Source: Pistricoccus aurantiacus
GTDB taxonomy: Bacteria; Pseudomonadota; Gammaproteobacteria; Pseudomonadales; Halomonadaceae
Strand: one strand, 5' to 3'
DNA: 64,000 nucleotides
NCBI RefSeq assembly: GCF_042682565.1
Contig: NZ_JBHUIC010000005.1
Shown here: piece by piece, positions 20,840-29,374 of the stretch
Position numbering within the stretch: the first letter of the stretch is position 1
Layout of the letters: every line of letters begins with the position of its first letter
Notes under the pieces: model-generated
Databases searched by the model: none
What the model was told of the DNA's origin: nothing
Seen by the model: the letters and a program-made list of their open reading frames with translations, nothing else
Made by a program: the position numbers and the translations under genes

Positions 20840-20912
20840 CCTAGGCGCGGCGTCGGGCGCCATAGATAGCCTAGGCGCGGCGTCGGGCGCCATAGATAGC
20901 CTAGGCGCGGCG
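20840..20912. repeat. 30-bp tandem duplication of the ribD 3' end
   Basis: Two exact 30-bp units (20,840-20,869 and 20,870-20,899) are followed by a 13-base partial copy (20,900-20,912) that overlaps the last codons and TAG stop of ribD. The unit begins CCTAGGCGCGGCG, so each copy repeats the ribD stop region downstream of the gene. It looks like a slippage-prone minisatellite. Confidence 0.85.
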
Positions 20913-22040
20913 GGAAGCGCCAGCGGGCTTCGGTCGCGCAGTGATTCGCCAGTCATTCCCCACCGCGCGGATATCGATGATCTCCAGCCCGCGCCGCTGG
21001 GCCATGGTTTCCAGCCCGGGCAGAGCGAATAGCGGCCGGGCCTCACCACCCAATAACGTCGGCGCCAGAAACAGCTGCATCTCATCCACCAGTTCCTCAT
21101 CCAGCATCGCCCCGGCCAGGGTCGCGCCGGTTTCCAGCAGCACCTCGTTGATCTGCTCCTCGCTGGCCAGGTATTCCATCAGGGCGACCAAGCCGACACG
21201 GCCATCTTTACCAGCGGGCAGCACAACGACGTCGGCACCGGCTTCGATCAAGGACTGGCGACGATCATCATCTTGCTGACAGGTCATCACCAAGGTACGT
21301 CCCGGCTCTCGCAGGCAGGCAGCGGCCAGGGGCATACGCAAGTGAGAATCGAGTATCACCCGCAGCGGCTGACGGGATGCGATGGATTCCGCGTCGTCGA
21401 GCTGCAGTTGCTCTGCCCGCACCGTCAATCGGGAATCGTCGAAGATGATCGAATCGATACCGCTGACTACCGCGCTGGAGCGCGCTCGCAGTCGCTGCAC
21501 CTGAGTGCGCGCCGCCGGACCGGTGATCCATTGGGATTCTCCGGAACGCATGGCGGTACGGCCGTCCAGGCTCATGGCCATCTTCAGACGAACATAGGGT
21601 CGCCCCCGACTCATGCGAGAAATGAAACCCGGATTGAGCGCCTTGGCCTCTTCTTCCAGCAACCCCCAACGCACCATGATTCCGGCGGCTTCGAGCTGGG
21701 CGAACCCCTTGCCCGCCACCTGCGGGTTGGGATCCTGCATGGCGGCAACGATTTCCGTGACTCCCGCATCGATCAACGCCCGGGCACAGGGCCCGGTACG
21801 GCCCTGATGCGCGCAGGGTTCAAGGGTGACGTAGGCGGTGGCGCCCCGGGCGTCATCGCCCGCCTCACACAGCGCGTTGACCTCCGCATGAGGCTCGCCG
21901 GCACGCTTGTGATAGCCCTCTCCCACGAGTCGGTCCTGCTTGACAAGAACGCAGCCCACCCGGGGATTGGGGTCGGTGGTATAGAGGCCTCGGTAGGCCA
22001 GACGCAGGGCGCGAGCCATCCACACAGCAGGAGAGTTCAT
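20901..22040 (-). CDS. ribD: Riboflavin biosynthesis deaminase/reductase
   Basis: 379 residues. The N-terminal deaminase has the zinc motif HAEVNAL and the downstream TLEPCAHQGRTGPCARAL. The C-terminal reductase begins GRPYVRLKMAMSLDGRTAM and has the VDEMQLFLAPTLLGG motif near the end. It performs deamination and ribosyl reduction, two consecutive steps of riboflavin synthesis. The start overlaps the nrdR stop by 4 bases. The last codons lie at the edge of a 30-bp tandem repeat. Confidence 0.96.
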   Translation of the reverse strand: MNSPAVWMARALRLAYRGLYTTDPNPRVGCVLVKQDRLVGEGYHKRAGEPHAEVNALCEAGDDARGATAYVTLEPCAHQGRTGPCARALIDAGVTEIVAAMQDPNPQVAGKGFAQLEAAGIMVRWGLLEEEAKALNPGFISRMSRGRPYVRLKMAMSLDGRTAMRSGESQWITGPAARTQVQRLRARSSAVVSGIDSIIFDDSRLTVRAEQLQLDDAESIASRQPLRVILDSHLRMPLAAACLREPGRTLVMTCQQDDDRRQSLIEAGADVVVLPAGKDGRVGLVALMEYLASEEQINEVLLETGATLAGAMLDEELVDEMQLFLAPTLLGGEARPLFALPGLETMAQRRGLEIIDIRAVGNDWRITARPKPAGASRRA

Positions 22041-22528
22041 GGATTGTTCTCATGCTCGTCGCCAGGCGCAAAACTGGGTTCCTGAGCAAGCCGATCGATC
22101 TCCGCGCGAAATTCGTCGAGATCCTGAAAACGTCGATACACGGAGGCGAAACGGATATAAGCCACCTGATCCAGACGCTTGAGCGCCTGCATGACCTCCT
22201 CACCGATGGCAATCGCCTCGACCTCCCGCTCCCCTCGCGCCCGCAGCCGCTGACGGATGCGCTCCACCGCCGCCTCGATGGATTCGACGCTGACCGGACG
22301 CTTTTCCAAGGCGCGGAGCATGCCGGCGCGCAGCTTGGCCTCGTCGAAAGGCTCCCGAGAACCATCGCCCTTGATGACCCGCGGCATGATCAGTTCCGCG
22401 GTCTCGTATGTCGTGAAGCGCTCGCCGCAGGACAGGCACTGGCGGCGGCGACGTACCTGATCACCGTCCGCCACCAGGCGCGAATCCGTTACCTTGGTTT
22501 CGTAAGTACCGCAAAAGGGGCAATGCAT
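22037..22528 (-). CDS. nrdR: Transcriptional repressor NrdR
   Basis: 163 residues. The N-terminal zinc ribbon has MHCPFCGTYETKVTDSR followed by RRQCLSCGERFTTYE, then an ATP-cone (VIKGDGSREPFDEAKLRAG). NrdR senses (d)ATP and represses ribonucleotide reductase genes through NrdR boxes. The frame extends 114 bases upstream, but MHCPFCG is the invariant N-terminus. It is the first gene of the riboflavin operon, as in many gammaproteobacteria. Confidence 0.96.
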   Translation of the reverse strand: MHCPFCGTYETKVTDSRLVADGDQVRRRRQCLSCGERFTTYETAELIMPRVIKGDGSREPFDEAKLRAGMLRALEKRPVSVESIEAAVERIRQRLRARGEREVEAIAIGEEVMQALKRLDQVAYIRFASVYRRFQDLDEFRAEIDRLAQEPSFAPGDEHENNP

Positions 22529-22676
22529 CGTCGGCGTCCCGGCGTACTCAAGGGTTATGCCATCAGTGTAACGGTTCGGTGGCCGGTGCGGAAATATTCG
22601 CCATCCTCTGAATACTTGCGAAAACGAACCCACACGAGCCATGCTGAGTCACGCAACCCAACCGTAAGGAGACACC

Positions 22677-22925
22677 ATGGGAATTCTCGCCTGGATAGTA
22701 TTCGGCCTGATCGCCGGCATCATCGCCAAACTCATCATGCCCGGCAAAGATCCGGGCGGCTTTATCGTCACCATCATCATCGGTATCGTCGGCGCCTTCG
22801 TCGGCGGCTGGATCGGCACCGCGCTAGGCTTCGGCGACGTCACCGGCTTCAACTTCGGCAGCTTCGTGATCGCGGTGCTGGGCGCCATCGTGCTGCTGGT
22901 GATCTACCGCATGATCAAGCGCTGA
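22677..22925 (+). CDS. GlsB/YeaQ/YmgE-family stress-response membrane protein
   Basis: 82 residues, almost entirely hydrophobic. Three helices with small-residue motifs (FGLIAGIIAKLIMPG, IIGIVGAFVGGWIG, FVIAVLGAIVLLVIY) match the transglycosylase-associated GlsB/YeaQ/YmgE family. Function is unknown; members are induced by general stress. An excellent AAGGAG lies 7 bases before the ATG. A terminator follows at about 22,955. Confidence 0.9.
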   Translation: MGILAWIVFGLIAGIIAKLIMPGKDPGGFIVTIIIGIVGAFVGGWIGTALGFGDVTGFNFGSFVIAVLGAIVLLVIYRMIKR

Positions 22926-22954
22926 TCGCGACTTCGGCTTTTTTTGCTCCTCTC

Positions 22955-22987
22955 ATCCGCTCCTGCGCCATGTCGGGGCGGATTTTT
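22955..22987 (+). terminator. Rho-independent terminator after the YeaQ-like gene
   Basis: ATCCGCTCC (22,955-22,963) pairs with GGGGCGGAT (22,975-22,983), with one G-T wobble and an 11-base loop, followed by five T. Confidence 0.7.
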
Positions 22988-23184
22988 CTGGTTCTTTCTC
23001 ACAAAGGCGTTGACCCTACCTCATCAACATGGCAAGGTGCGCACAGTTAGTTAGCAAGCAGCATATCGTCAGTTGTAATCGAATCATTCGGTAGCCTGGT
23101 GAATATCTCCCTTGTTTTACTCACTGCATCTCGGGTAACGCCCGGCAATCGTAAATAAGCGCTCAATGCGTAAGGATCTCGAAA

Positions 23185-23388
23185 ATGGCAACTGGCACAG
23201 TCAAGTGGTTCAACGACACCAAAGGTTTTGGCTTCATTTCTCCCGCCGACGGCGGTGACGATCTGTTCGCCCACTTCTCCGAAATTCAGGCAGAAGGCTT
23301 CAAGTCACTGCAGGACGGTCAAGAGGTTTCCTTTGACGTCACTCAGGGCAAGAAAGGCCTCCAGGCCGCGAACATCAAGCCGCTCTGA
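23185..23388 (+). CDS. CspA-family cold-shock protein
   Basis: 67 residues, the full length of a single cold-shock domain. The nucleic-acid-binding RNP1 (KGFGFISP) and RNP2 (DLFAHFS) motifs are present, with the usual GTVKWFNDTKGFGF start. It binds single-stranded RNA/DNA as an RNA chaperone. A stand-alone gene with a long upstream region (about 260 bases after the previous gene) and its own terminator. The particular Csp paralogue cannot be named. Confidence 0.95.
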   Translation: MATGTVKWFNDTKGFGFISPADGGDDLFAHFSEIQAEGFKSLQDGQEVSFDVTQGKKGLQAANIKPL

Positions 23389-23418
23389 TCGTTTTCGATT
23401 AAAGAAGGCTTCGAATAC

Positions 23419-23449
23419 CAGGGCTCGCTTAGGCGGGCCCTGATTTTTT
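23419..23449 (+). terminator. Rho-independent terminator after the cold-shock gene
   Basis: CAGGGCTCGC (23,419-23,428) pairs with GCGGGCCCTG (23,433-23,442), with one wobble and a 4-base loop, followed by A and six T. Confidence 0.9.
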
Positions 23450-23701
23450 GTGCTTGAGTATTGACGCTACCGGTGCCGGCCCCCTTGCCCCCGGCACCTT
23501 TTCCGAAAGGCGCCTCCCCTCCCGGCTGCCTTTCTCGACTCAGGGGTTCGAGCCATGGCCTGGCGTCTTGCTACGGTCGGAAGCCATGAAATCGCTTAAT
23601 TTTCTCGACGTCCTGCCGAAATATCGTTGTTCGAGGGTTATAAAAACATCCATTGGCGGCAGGTGAAGCCCTGCGCCCCCTTTCTCCGGGAGCCGTATTC
23701 G

Positions 23702-25843
23702 ATGAGCCACCTTCAAGCTTCCTACAACCTGGCCCTGGTCGCGCTGTCCTTCGGCGTTGCCGCCATTGCCTCTCTCACCGCCCTTGATCTCGCCGGACGA
23801 GTGCGCGCCAGTACCGGCGTCGCCGGCAAGATCTGGCTGATAGGCGGCGCCTTTGCCATGGGAACGGGAATCTGGGCGATGCATTTCATCGGCATGCTGG
23901 CGATGAAGACCCACGCCGAGGTCGGCTACGGCGTAACCCTGACCGTGATCTCGCTGATCGCGGCGGTGCTTTCTTCCGTTCTGGCCTTGGCCATCGTCCA
24001 GACCGGCAGGCTGACCAACTACCGCCTCGCCTTCGGCTCGCTGGTCATGGGGCTCGGCATCTGCCTGATGCACTATGTCGGCATGGAGGCCATGCAGACC
24101 GCGGGAGCCCTGAGCTATCAACCCTCCCTGTTTGCCGCGTCCGTGGTGATTTCCGTTTCCGCCTCGGCCCTGGCGCTGTGGCTGGCCTTTCGCCTCAACC
24201 CCAATCACACCAGTCCGCGCGCACCTTTATGGCAACGCGGTGTAGCCGCCCTGATCATGGCGGTGGGCATTTCCGGCATGCACTACACGGGCATGGCCGC
24301 GGCCATCCTGCCGGAGAACATGCTTGACCAGGCACAAGGCGGCATCTCCTCGGACCAATTGGCCATCGTGATCGCCCTGCTCGCTACCTGCATCATGCTC
24401 GCGGCCTTGATGATCTCGATCTACGACTCTCATCTCTCTTCGCGCAATGCCCAGCTGGCCCATTCCCTCCAGCAGGCCAACCGGGAGCTGAAGGACAGGG
24501 TCTATCGGGATCCGCTGACCCAGCTTCCCAATCGCCTGCTGCTGGAAGAGCGCCTGGACACCCTGCTGGCCCAGGCGAACAGCGCCTTCGCGGTCCTGTT
24601 CGTCGATCTGGATCGCTTCAAGAGCGTCAATGATTCATTTGGGCACCAGGTCGGAGATGAATTGATCAAGTGCGCGGCGTCACGACTGGTGGCGACGATA
24701 CGGGAGACCGATACGGTGGCCAGGGTCGGCGGCGACGAATTCATGGTGCTTGCCACCAAAAGCTCCGAACACCAGGGATTTACCTCGCTAGCCAGACGTA
24801 TCGTCAGCACCCTGGACAAACCGTTTCAGATCGCCGACAGCATCGTGAAAGTGTCCTCCAGCGTCGGCATCAGCCTCTACCCGGAACACGGCGAGGACAA
24901 GCACGCGCTGATGACGCACGCGGACGCGGCGATGTACTGCGCCAAGGAGAGAGGCAGGAACAACTTTCAGTTCTACGAGCACGACATGACGTCCCTGGCG
25001 GAGCGTCGCGCCCTGCTGGAGCGACGGCTCCGCCTGGCTATCGAAAACGACACCCTGTCCCTTGGCTATCAGCCCAAGGTGGATGTCATCACCGGTGAAA
25101 TCACCGGCGTGGAAGCCCTGCTGCGCTGGAAGGATGAGGAGCTGGGCACGGTGACGCCGGATGAAATCATTCCCCTGGCGGAAGATACCGGTCTGATTCT
25201 GCCGCTCGGGGAATGGGTGCTGCGCACCGCCTGTCGATATTCCGCCGGACAGGTGCAGAAGGCGGATTCGGCGTTGCCGGTGGCGGTCAATATTTCGGCT
25301 ATTCAGCTCAACAACCGACATTTTATCGACCTGGTCAAACAGGTACTGCGGGAAACCGGACTGCCAGCGGAAAACCTCGAGCTGGAACTCACCGAGAGCG
25401 CCCTTATCCAGAATCCCGATCATGCCCTTCGGGTTCTCAACGAGCTCCGCGAACTTGGGGTGAAGTTGTCCATCGACGACTTCGGCACCGGCTACTCGAA
25501 CCTGGCTCAGCTGAAACGCTTCCCCCTCGATCGTTTGAAGATCGACCGCACCTTCATGTCCGGGGTCACCTCCGATACGCAGGATGCCGCCATCGTACAA
25601 GCCGTCGTCGCCCTGGCCTTGAGCCTCGGCCTGCAGGTGGTCGCCGAAGGCATCGAAACCGAAGATCAACTGTCCTTCATTCGCGATCTACAGGGACACG
25701 AGTACCAGGGTTACCTATGCAGCAAGGCGCTTTCCGCCAGCGAACTGAAGGTATTTCTCGCCAACAAGGAACTGGTCGCGATCAAGTCCGGAGCCTCGGC
25801 GGCGATCGAGGAAAGGCTTCCCGCCTTTCAGGCAGAATCATAA
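23702..25843 (+). CDS. MHYT-GGDEF-EAL cyclic-di-GMP protein
   Basis: About 713 residues in three parts. The N-terminal MHYT sensor has about seven membrane helices with the repeated motifs MHFIGM, MHYVGM and MHYTGM, proposed to bind copper and sense gases. A GGDEF domain follows with an intact RVGGDEF active site and a RETD I-site five residues before it (product inhibition). The EAL domain has GVEALLRW, ELTESAL, IDDFGTGYSN and VVAEGIET, so the phosphodiesterase site also looks complete. Both synthesis and breakdown of c-di-GMP are possible. The start at 23,702 gives SHLQASYNLALVALS; a TTG 75 bases upstream is unlikely. Confidence 0.93.
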   Translation: MSHLQASYNLALVALSFGVAAIASLTALDLAGRVRASTGVAGKIWLIGGAFAMGTGIWAMHFIGMLAMKTHAEVGYGVTLTVISLIAAVLSSVLALAIVQTGRLTNYRLAFGSLVMGLGICLMHYVGMEAMQTAGALSYQPSLFAASVVISVSASALALWLAFRLNPNHTSPRAPLWQRGVAALIMAVGISGMHYTGMAAAILPENMLDQAQGGISSDQLAIVIALLATCIMLAALMISIYDSHLSSRNAQLAHSLQQANRELKDRVYRDPLTQLPNRLLLEERLDTLLAQANSAFAVLFVDLDRFKSVNDSFGHQVGDELIKCAASRLVATIRETDTVARVGGDEFMVLATKSSEHQGFTSLARRIVSTLDKPFQIADSIVKVSSSVGISLYPEHGEDKHALMTHADAAMYCAKERGRNNFQFYEHDMTSLAERRALLERRLRLAIENDTLSLGYQPKVDVITGEITGVEALLRWKDEELGTVTPDEIIPLAEDTGLILPLGEWVLRTACRYSAGQVQKADSALPVAVNISAIQLNNRHFIDLVKQVLRETGLPAENLELELTESALIQNPDHALRVLNELRELGVKLSIDDFGTGYSNLAQLKRFPLDRLKIDRTFMSGVTSDTQDAAIVQAVVALALSLGLQVVAEGIETEDQLSFIRDLQGHEYQGYLCSKALSASELKVFLANKELVAIKSGASAAIEERLPAFQAES

Positions 25844-25885
25844 ACTTGAGGTGGCGGCACTTCGATATTCGCAGTGATTGCGAAC

Positions 25886-27892
25886 ATGACTGACCAGAGC
25901 ATTCAGGAGACCCTGCGGCAGACCTTCGGCTATGGCGACTTCCGCCCGGGTCAGGCGACGGTGATCTCCGCGGTGATGGATGGCAACTCCGCCGCCGCCA
26001 TCTTTCCTACCGGCGCCGGCAAGTCGCTGTGCTATCAGGTGCCGGCGCTGCATCTTCCCCATCTGACCTTGGTGGTCTCGCCGCTGCTGGCCTTGATGCA
26101 GGACCAGCTCGCTTTTCTCGAGCGTCACGGCATCGCCGCCGCCAGTATCGACTCGACCCAGAGTCGCGACAAGGCAAGCGCCGTGATGACCGGCGTCAAG
26201 CGAGGCGAGATCAAGATCCTGATGATCTCCGTGGAGCGTCTGAAGAACGAGCGCTTTCGGCGCTTCATCGCCCAAGTGCCGATCTCGCTATTGGTGGTCG
26301 ACGAGGCCCACTGCATTTCCGAATGGGGCCACAACTTTCGCCCGGACTATCTCAAGCTGCCGGATTACCAGCGTCAGTTCGACATTCCCCAAGCCCTGCT
26401 GCTGACCGCCACCGCCACGACCAAGGTCATCGCCGACATGCGTGAGCGCTTCAAAATCGCCCAAGAGCATGTGGTCACCACCGGCTTCTATCGACCCAAT
26501 CTCGATCTGCGGGTCGAGCCGGTGGCCGGCGCCGACAAGCTCGCCCGCCTTGCGGCCTGGCTGACGCCTCGGCTTTCAAACCATGCGCCCCAGCCCACCA
26601 TCGTCTACGTCACCCTGCAGAAAACCGCCCAGCAGGTGGCGACCTATCTACAACGGCAAGGCCTCGACGCCGAAGCCTATCATGCGGGCCTGCCCCATGA
26701 GCAGCGTGACAGCCTCCAGCAGCGCTTCATGGCCGGCGAAATCTCCTGCATCGTCGCCACCATCGCCTTCGGCATGGGTATCGACAAGCGCGACATCCGC
26801 AACGTGGTGCATTTCGACCTGCCCAAGTCCATCGAGAACTACAGCCAGGAAATCGGCCGCGCCGGGCGGGACGGCCAGCCCTCGAGCTGTCTGGTGCTGG
26901 CCAATCGCGACAGCCTCGACGTGCTGGAGAACTTCGTCTACGGCGATACCCCGGAACGCGAAGGCATCACCGCCGTGCTCGAGGAAATCGCCGCAGCTGC
27001 CAGCGGCGGCGGGCGCCAGTGGGAACTGATGCTCAATACCCTGTCCCGGCACAGCAATATCCGCCCGCTGCCTCTCAAGACGCTGCTGGTGCAGCTCGAG
27101 ATGCGCGGCCTGATCGCGCCCCGCTATTCCTATTTCGCGGAGTATCGCTTCAAGTACCTGATCGAGCCGGAAATGCTGGCGGCCCGCTTCGAAGGCGAGC
27201 GCCGCCGCTTCGTCGAGGCGATCCTGCACTGCGCGCCCAGAGCCAAGACCTGGTGCACCCTGGATTTCGAAGCGCTGTATCAGTATGGCGTCGAACACGA
27301 CCTGGATACCCGACGCGAACGAGTCATCACCGCGCTGGACTACTTCCAGGACAAGGGCTGGATTGCGCTTGAAAGCAAGCAGATGACCGAGGTGTACGAA
27401 ATACGTGACGATAATATGGACGTGGCGGCGCTGAGTGCCGAGCTTCATGACTATTTCACGCAGCAGGAGCGCAGCGAAATCCAGCGCATTCACGCCATGC
27501 TCGCGCTATTCGAGAGCAATACCTGCCTGAGCCATCGCCTGGCCGCCTACTTCGGCGACGAGCAGGCACCGACACGCTGCGGCCACTGCTCGGTGTGCCA
27601 GGGGCAGGTTGCGACACTGCCCCCGCCGCCCCCGCTTCCGCCCCTGGAAGACAAGAATTTCACTGCCCTGAGCGGCGAATTCATCGAACGCCACAAGGCG
27701 CTATACGGCGACCAGCCTCCCGGCGCCGAGCGTTTGACGCGTTTCCTGTGTGGTCTAAGCATGCCGATTTTCATCCCCTTGAAAGCCCGCAGCCTGGCTG
27801 GCTTCGCCCAACTGGAAGCCTACCCCTATGCCGAGGTGCTGGGTTGGGTGAGTGCTCACACGGCAAAAGCAACTCCAGCAGCCACGCGATGA
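25886..27892 (+). CDS. recQ: RecQ-family ATP-dependent DNA helicase
   Basis: About 668 residues. Motif 0 FGYGDFRPGQ, Walker A FPTGAGKSLCYQ, motif II VVDEAHCISEWGHNFRPDY, and motif VI QEIGRAGRDGQPS identify RecQ. A C-terminal zinc-binding region has CLSH...RCGHCSVC. A proline-rich linker (LPPPPPLPP) leads to a short C-terminal tail in place of a clear HRDC domain. It unwinds recombination intermediates. A GTG 12 bases upstream of the ATG is an alternative start; neither has a strong ribosome-binding site. Confidence 0.92.
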   Translation: MTDQSIQETLRQTFGYGDFRPGQATVISAVMDGNSAAAIFPTGAGKSLCYQVPALHLPHLTLVVSPLLALMQDQLAFLERHGIAAASIDSTQSRDKASAVMTGVKRGEIKILMISVERLKNERFRRFIAQVPISLLVVDEAHCISEWGHNFRPDYLKLPDYQRQFDIPQALLLTATATTKVIADMRERFKIAQEHVVTTGFYRPNLDLRVEPVAGADKLARLAAWLTPRLSNHAPQPTIVYVTLQKTAQQVATYLQRQGLDAEAYHAGLPHEQRDSLQQRFMAGEISCIVATIAFGMGIDKRDIRNVVHFDLPKSIENYSQEIGRAGRDGQPSSCLVLANRDSLDVLENFVYGDTPEREGITAVLEEIAAAASGGGRQWELMLNTLSRHSNIRPLPLKTLLVQLEMRGLIAPRYSYFAEYRFKYLIEPEMLAARFEGERRRFVEAILHCAPRAKTWCTLDFEALYQYGVEHDLDTRRERVITALDYFQDKGWIALESKQMTEVYEIRDDNMDVAALSAELHDYFTQQERSEIQRIHAMLALFESNTCLSHRLAAYFGDEQAPTRCGHCSVCQGQVATLPPPPPLPPLEDKNFTALSGEFIERHKALYGDQPPGAERLTRFLCGLSMPIFIPLKARSLAGFAQLEAYPYAEVLGWVSAHTAKATPAATR

Positions 27893-27966
27893 CCGCTTTC
27901 ATTGAATAGAAGGCACAGAAACGCTGGCCTGAAATACTTGACCATTATACTGCCGATGCAACGATA

Positions 27967-28389
27967 TCAGCTCATTTTCCAAGGGTTCACAGTGTCGATG
28001 CTCAACGTCTCGAAATCCTTTATGTTGCGTGTCGCCAGCACCGCCCCATGCCGGATGCAGATAGCCGCAATTTGAGCATCGGCCATGTGAACCTGTTTTC
28101 CTTTGCCCTCGCTGGCGGCTACCTGCTCTGCATAGTGAACCGCCGCCTCGCTATCAAACGGCAGAATGCGGCCAGCAAAATCTTCCTCGAACATTGCCGC
28201 CGCCATGACTGCGAATTCACGCTTGCGTCTGCCGTCGGGAAGACGCTCGATGCCATAGAGGATTTCAGCGACCGTGATAGCGGAAATAGCCACTACAATC
28301 ATATCCTGGCTATCCAGCCAGTCGACAACCCGAGCGTCCGGTATAGGCCGCATCAACTCGGATAGCACGTTGGTATCGAGGACGATCAT
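27967..28389 (-). CDS. FitB/VapC-type PIN-domain toxin
   Basis: 140 residues. PIN-domain acidic residues are visible: Asp in VLDTNVLSE, Glu in ITVAEILYG, Asp in HMADAQIAA, and a final Asp in TRNIKDF. PIN toxins are Mg-dependent ribonucleases. The start overlaps the antitoxin stop (ATGA), the standard antitoxin-toxin arrangement. The LSELMRP N-terminus favours the FitB branch. It is convergent with recQ. Confidence 0.9.
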   Translation of the reverse strand: MIVLDTNVLSELMRPIPDARVVDWLDSQDMIVVAISAITVAEILYGIERLPDGRRKREFAVMAAAMFEEDFAGRILPFDSEAAVHYAEQVAASEGKGKQVHMADAQIAAICIRHGAVLATRNIKDFETLSIDTVNPWKMS

Positions 28390-28628
28390 GTATCGAATCC
28401 CGGAGCGCGAGGCTTATCAGACCTGGATGGCATCTCCAGCTCGACGCCTCCCACTTCCGTAAATCGCTCCCGTATGCGACTCCCTAACCCTCCTCTTCGA
28501 GGCTGGTTCAGAGCGTTGCGCAGGATGATGCGAACCTCTTCCTCCATGGAATGGCCATGCTTGGCCGCCTCCATGCGAAGCCGAGTCTTTAGCTGCTCGT
28601 CCAAATTGCGGATCGTTATTGATGCCAT
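28386..28628 (-). CDS. FitA-like ribbon-helix-helix antitoxin
   Basis: 80 residues. The N-terminal ribbon-helix-helix MASITIRNLDEQLKTRLRM and the HGHSMEEEVRIILRNAL helix match FitA/StbC-type antitoxins; the C-terminal tail wraps the toxin. The ATG at 28,628 follows a GAGGAT site; the frame extends 42 bases further upstream without support. It is expected to autoregulate the pair with FitB. Confidence 0.88.
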   Translation of the reverse strand: MASITIRNLDEQLKTRLRMEAAKHGHSMEEEVRIILRNALNQPRRGGLGSRIRERFTEVGGVELEMPSRSDKPRAPGFDT

Positions 28629-28789
28629 AGCGATATCCTCGCATGATTGCAATGCAATCAATGCTAGCATAGAAAGTCATCAGGCGCTTTTATGCACGGC
28701 GCAGGCATCACGCTGACCAAGAGATATCGGGAAACAGGCCGTGCATCTATCGGCTGAGCTAGCCCCCAGCGATAGCTTCTAGGAGTAAT

Positions 28790-28881
28790 AACCCGCAATT
28801 GGACGCTAGCCTAGCCAGCAATTGGACGAAGCCATAACCCGCAATTGGACGGAGATATAACCAGCAATTAGACGCTGGCTA
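28790..28881. repeat. Four 23-bp direct repeats (iteron-like array)
   Basis: The core GCAATTGGACG occurs at 28,795, 28,818, 28,841 and 28,864 (the last with one change, GCAATTAGACG). Spacing is exactly 23 bases each time. Each unit begins A-A/G-CC-C/A before the core and has a variable 7-base tail. The helical-phase spacing of two turns suggests a protein-binding array: an operator, an iteron-type origin fragment, or the multiple end-repeats of an IS21-like element. No transposase or Rep gene adjoins it. Confidence 0.85.
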
Positions 28882-28924
28882 AGGCCTGAGATAGAAACCC
28901 CTTATCTTCCAAAGCGTACGTTAT

Positions 28925-28953
28925 CTGCCAGGGCAGGTTATACCGAGCATAAC
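28925..28953. promoter_or_regulatory. Two adjacent inverted repeats ahead of the antidote gene
   Basis: CTGCC-AG-GGCAG (28,925-28,936) is followed immediately by GTTAT-accgagc-ATAAC (28,937-28,953), 40 bases before the HigA-like gene. They are plausible autoregulatory operators. Confidence 0.35.
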
Positions 28954-28992
28954 AAAGGCGTTTCTGGCTGATCACCGAAAGAGGACCAGGAC

Positions 28993-29271
28993 ATGAAAAG
29001 CCACGATGCCGCAGTTATCGAAATGCTGCGCAGCGATCCCGATATGGCTGCCGACTACCTGCGCACGGCTTTCAATGAACTGGATGAAGAAGGTGGAGAG
29101 CCTGCCTTTCTGATGGCGCTTCGCCATGTCGTCGAAGCGCGAGGTGGAATGTCTACGATTGCCGAGCGGGCCAATTTATCACGCGAAAGCCTGTACCGCG
29201 CCCTGTCTCGTACCGGCAACCCTACACTTAAAACCCTGACCACTGTTATCAAGGCAACAGGGATTAGTTGA
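28993..29271 (+). CDS. HigA-like addiction-module antidote (orphan)
   Basis: 92 residues. N-terminal MADYLRTAFNELDEEGG-like region and a C-terminal helix-turn-helix (STIAERANLSRESLYRALS, GNPTLKTLTTVIKATG) match the probable addiction module antidote family that normally partners a Gp49-like HigB toxin. No toxin frame is found on either side, so it is an orphan, a regulator or a relic. An AGAGGACC site precedes the ATG. Confidence 0.8.
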   Translation: MKSHDAAVIEMLRSDPDMAADYLRTAFNELDEEGGEPAFLMALRHVVEARGGMSTIAERANLSRESLYRALSRTGNPTLKTLTTVIKATGIS

Positions 29272-29374
29272 CAACTACACTTGGTCGTAATCAATCAATA
29301 GGTTACGCCACTCTTCTTAATTATTCCCGTGCACCAGAAATTGTCATGGCTCTTCCTCAAGTATGCTAAGGGCT

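Noticed and set aside
28790..28881. CRISPR array
   Set aside because: The 23-bp units are contiguous with only 7-base variable tails; there are no spacers of CRISPR length and no cas genes.
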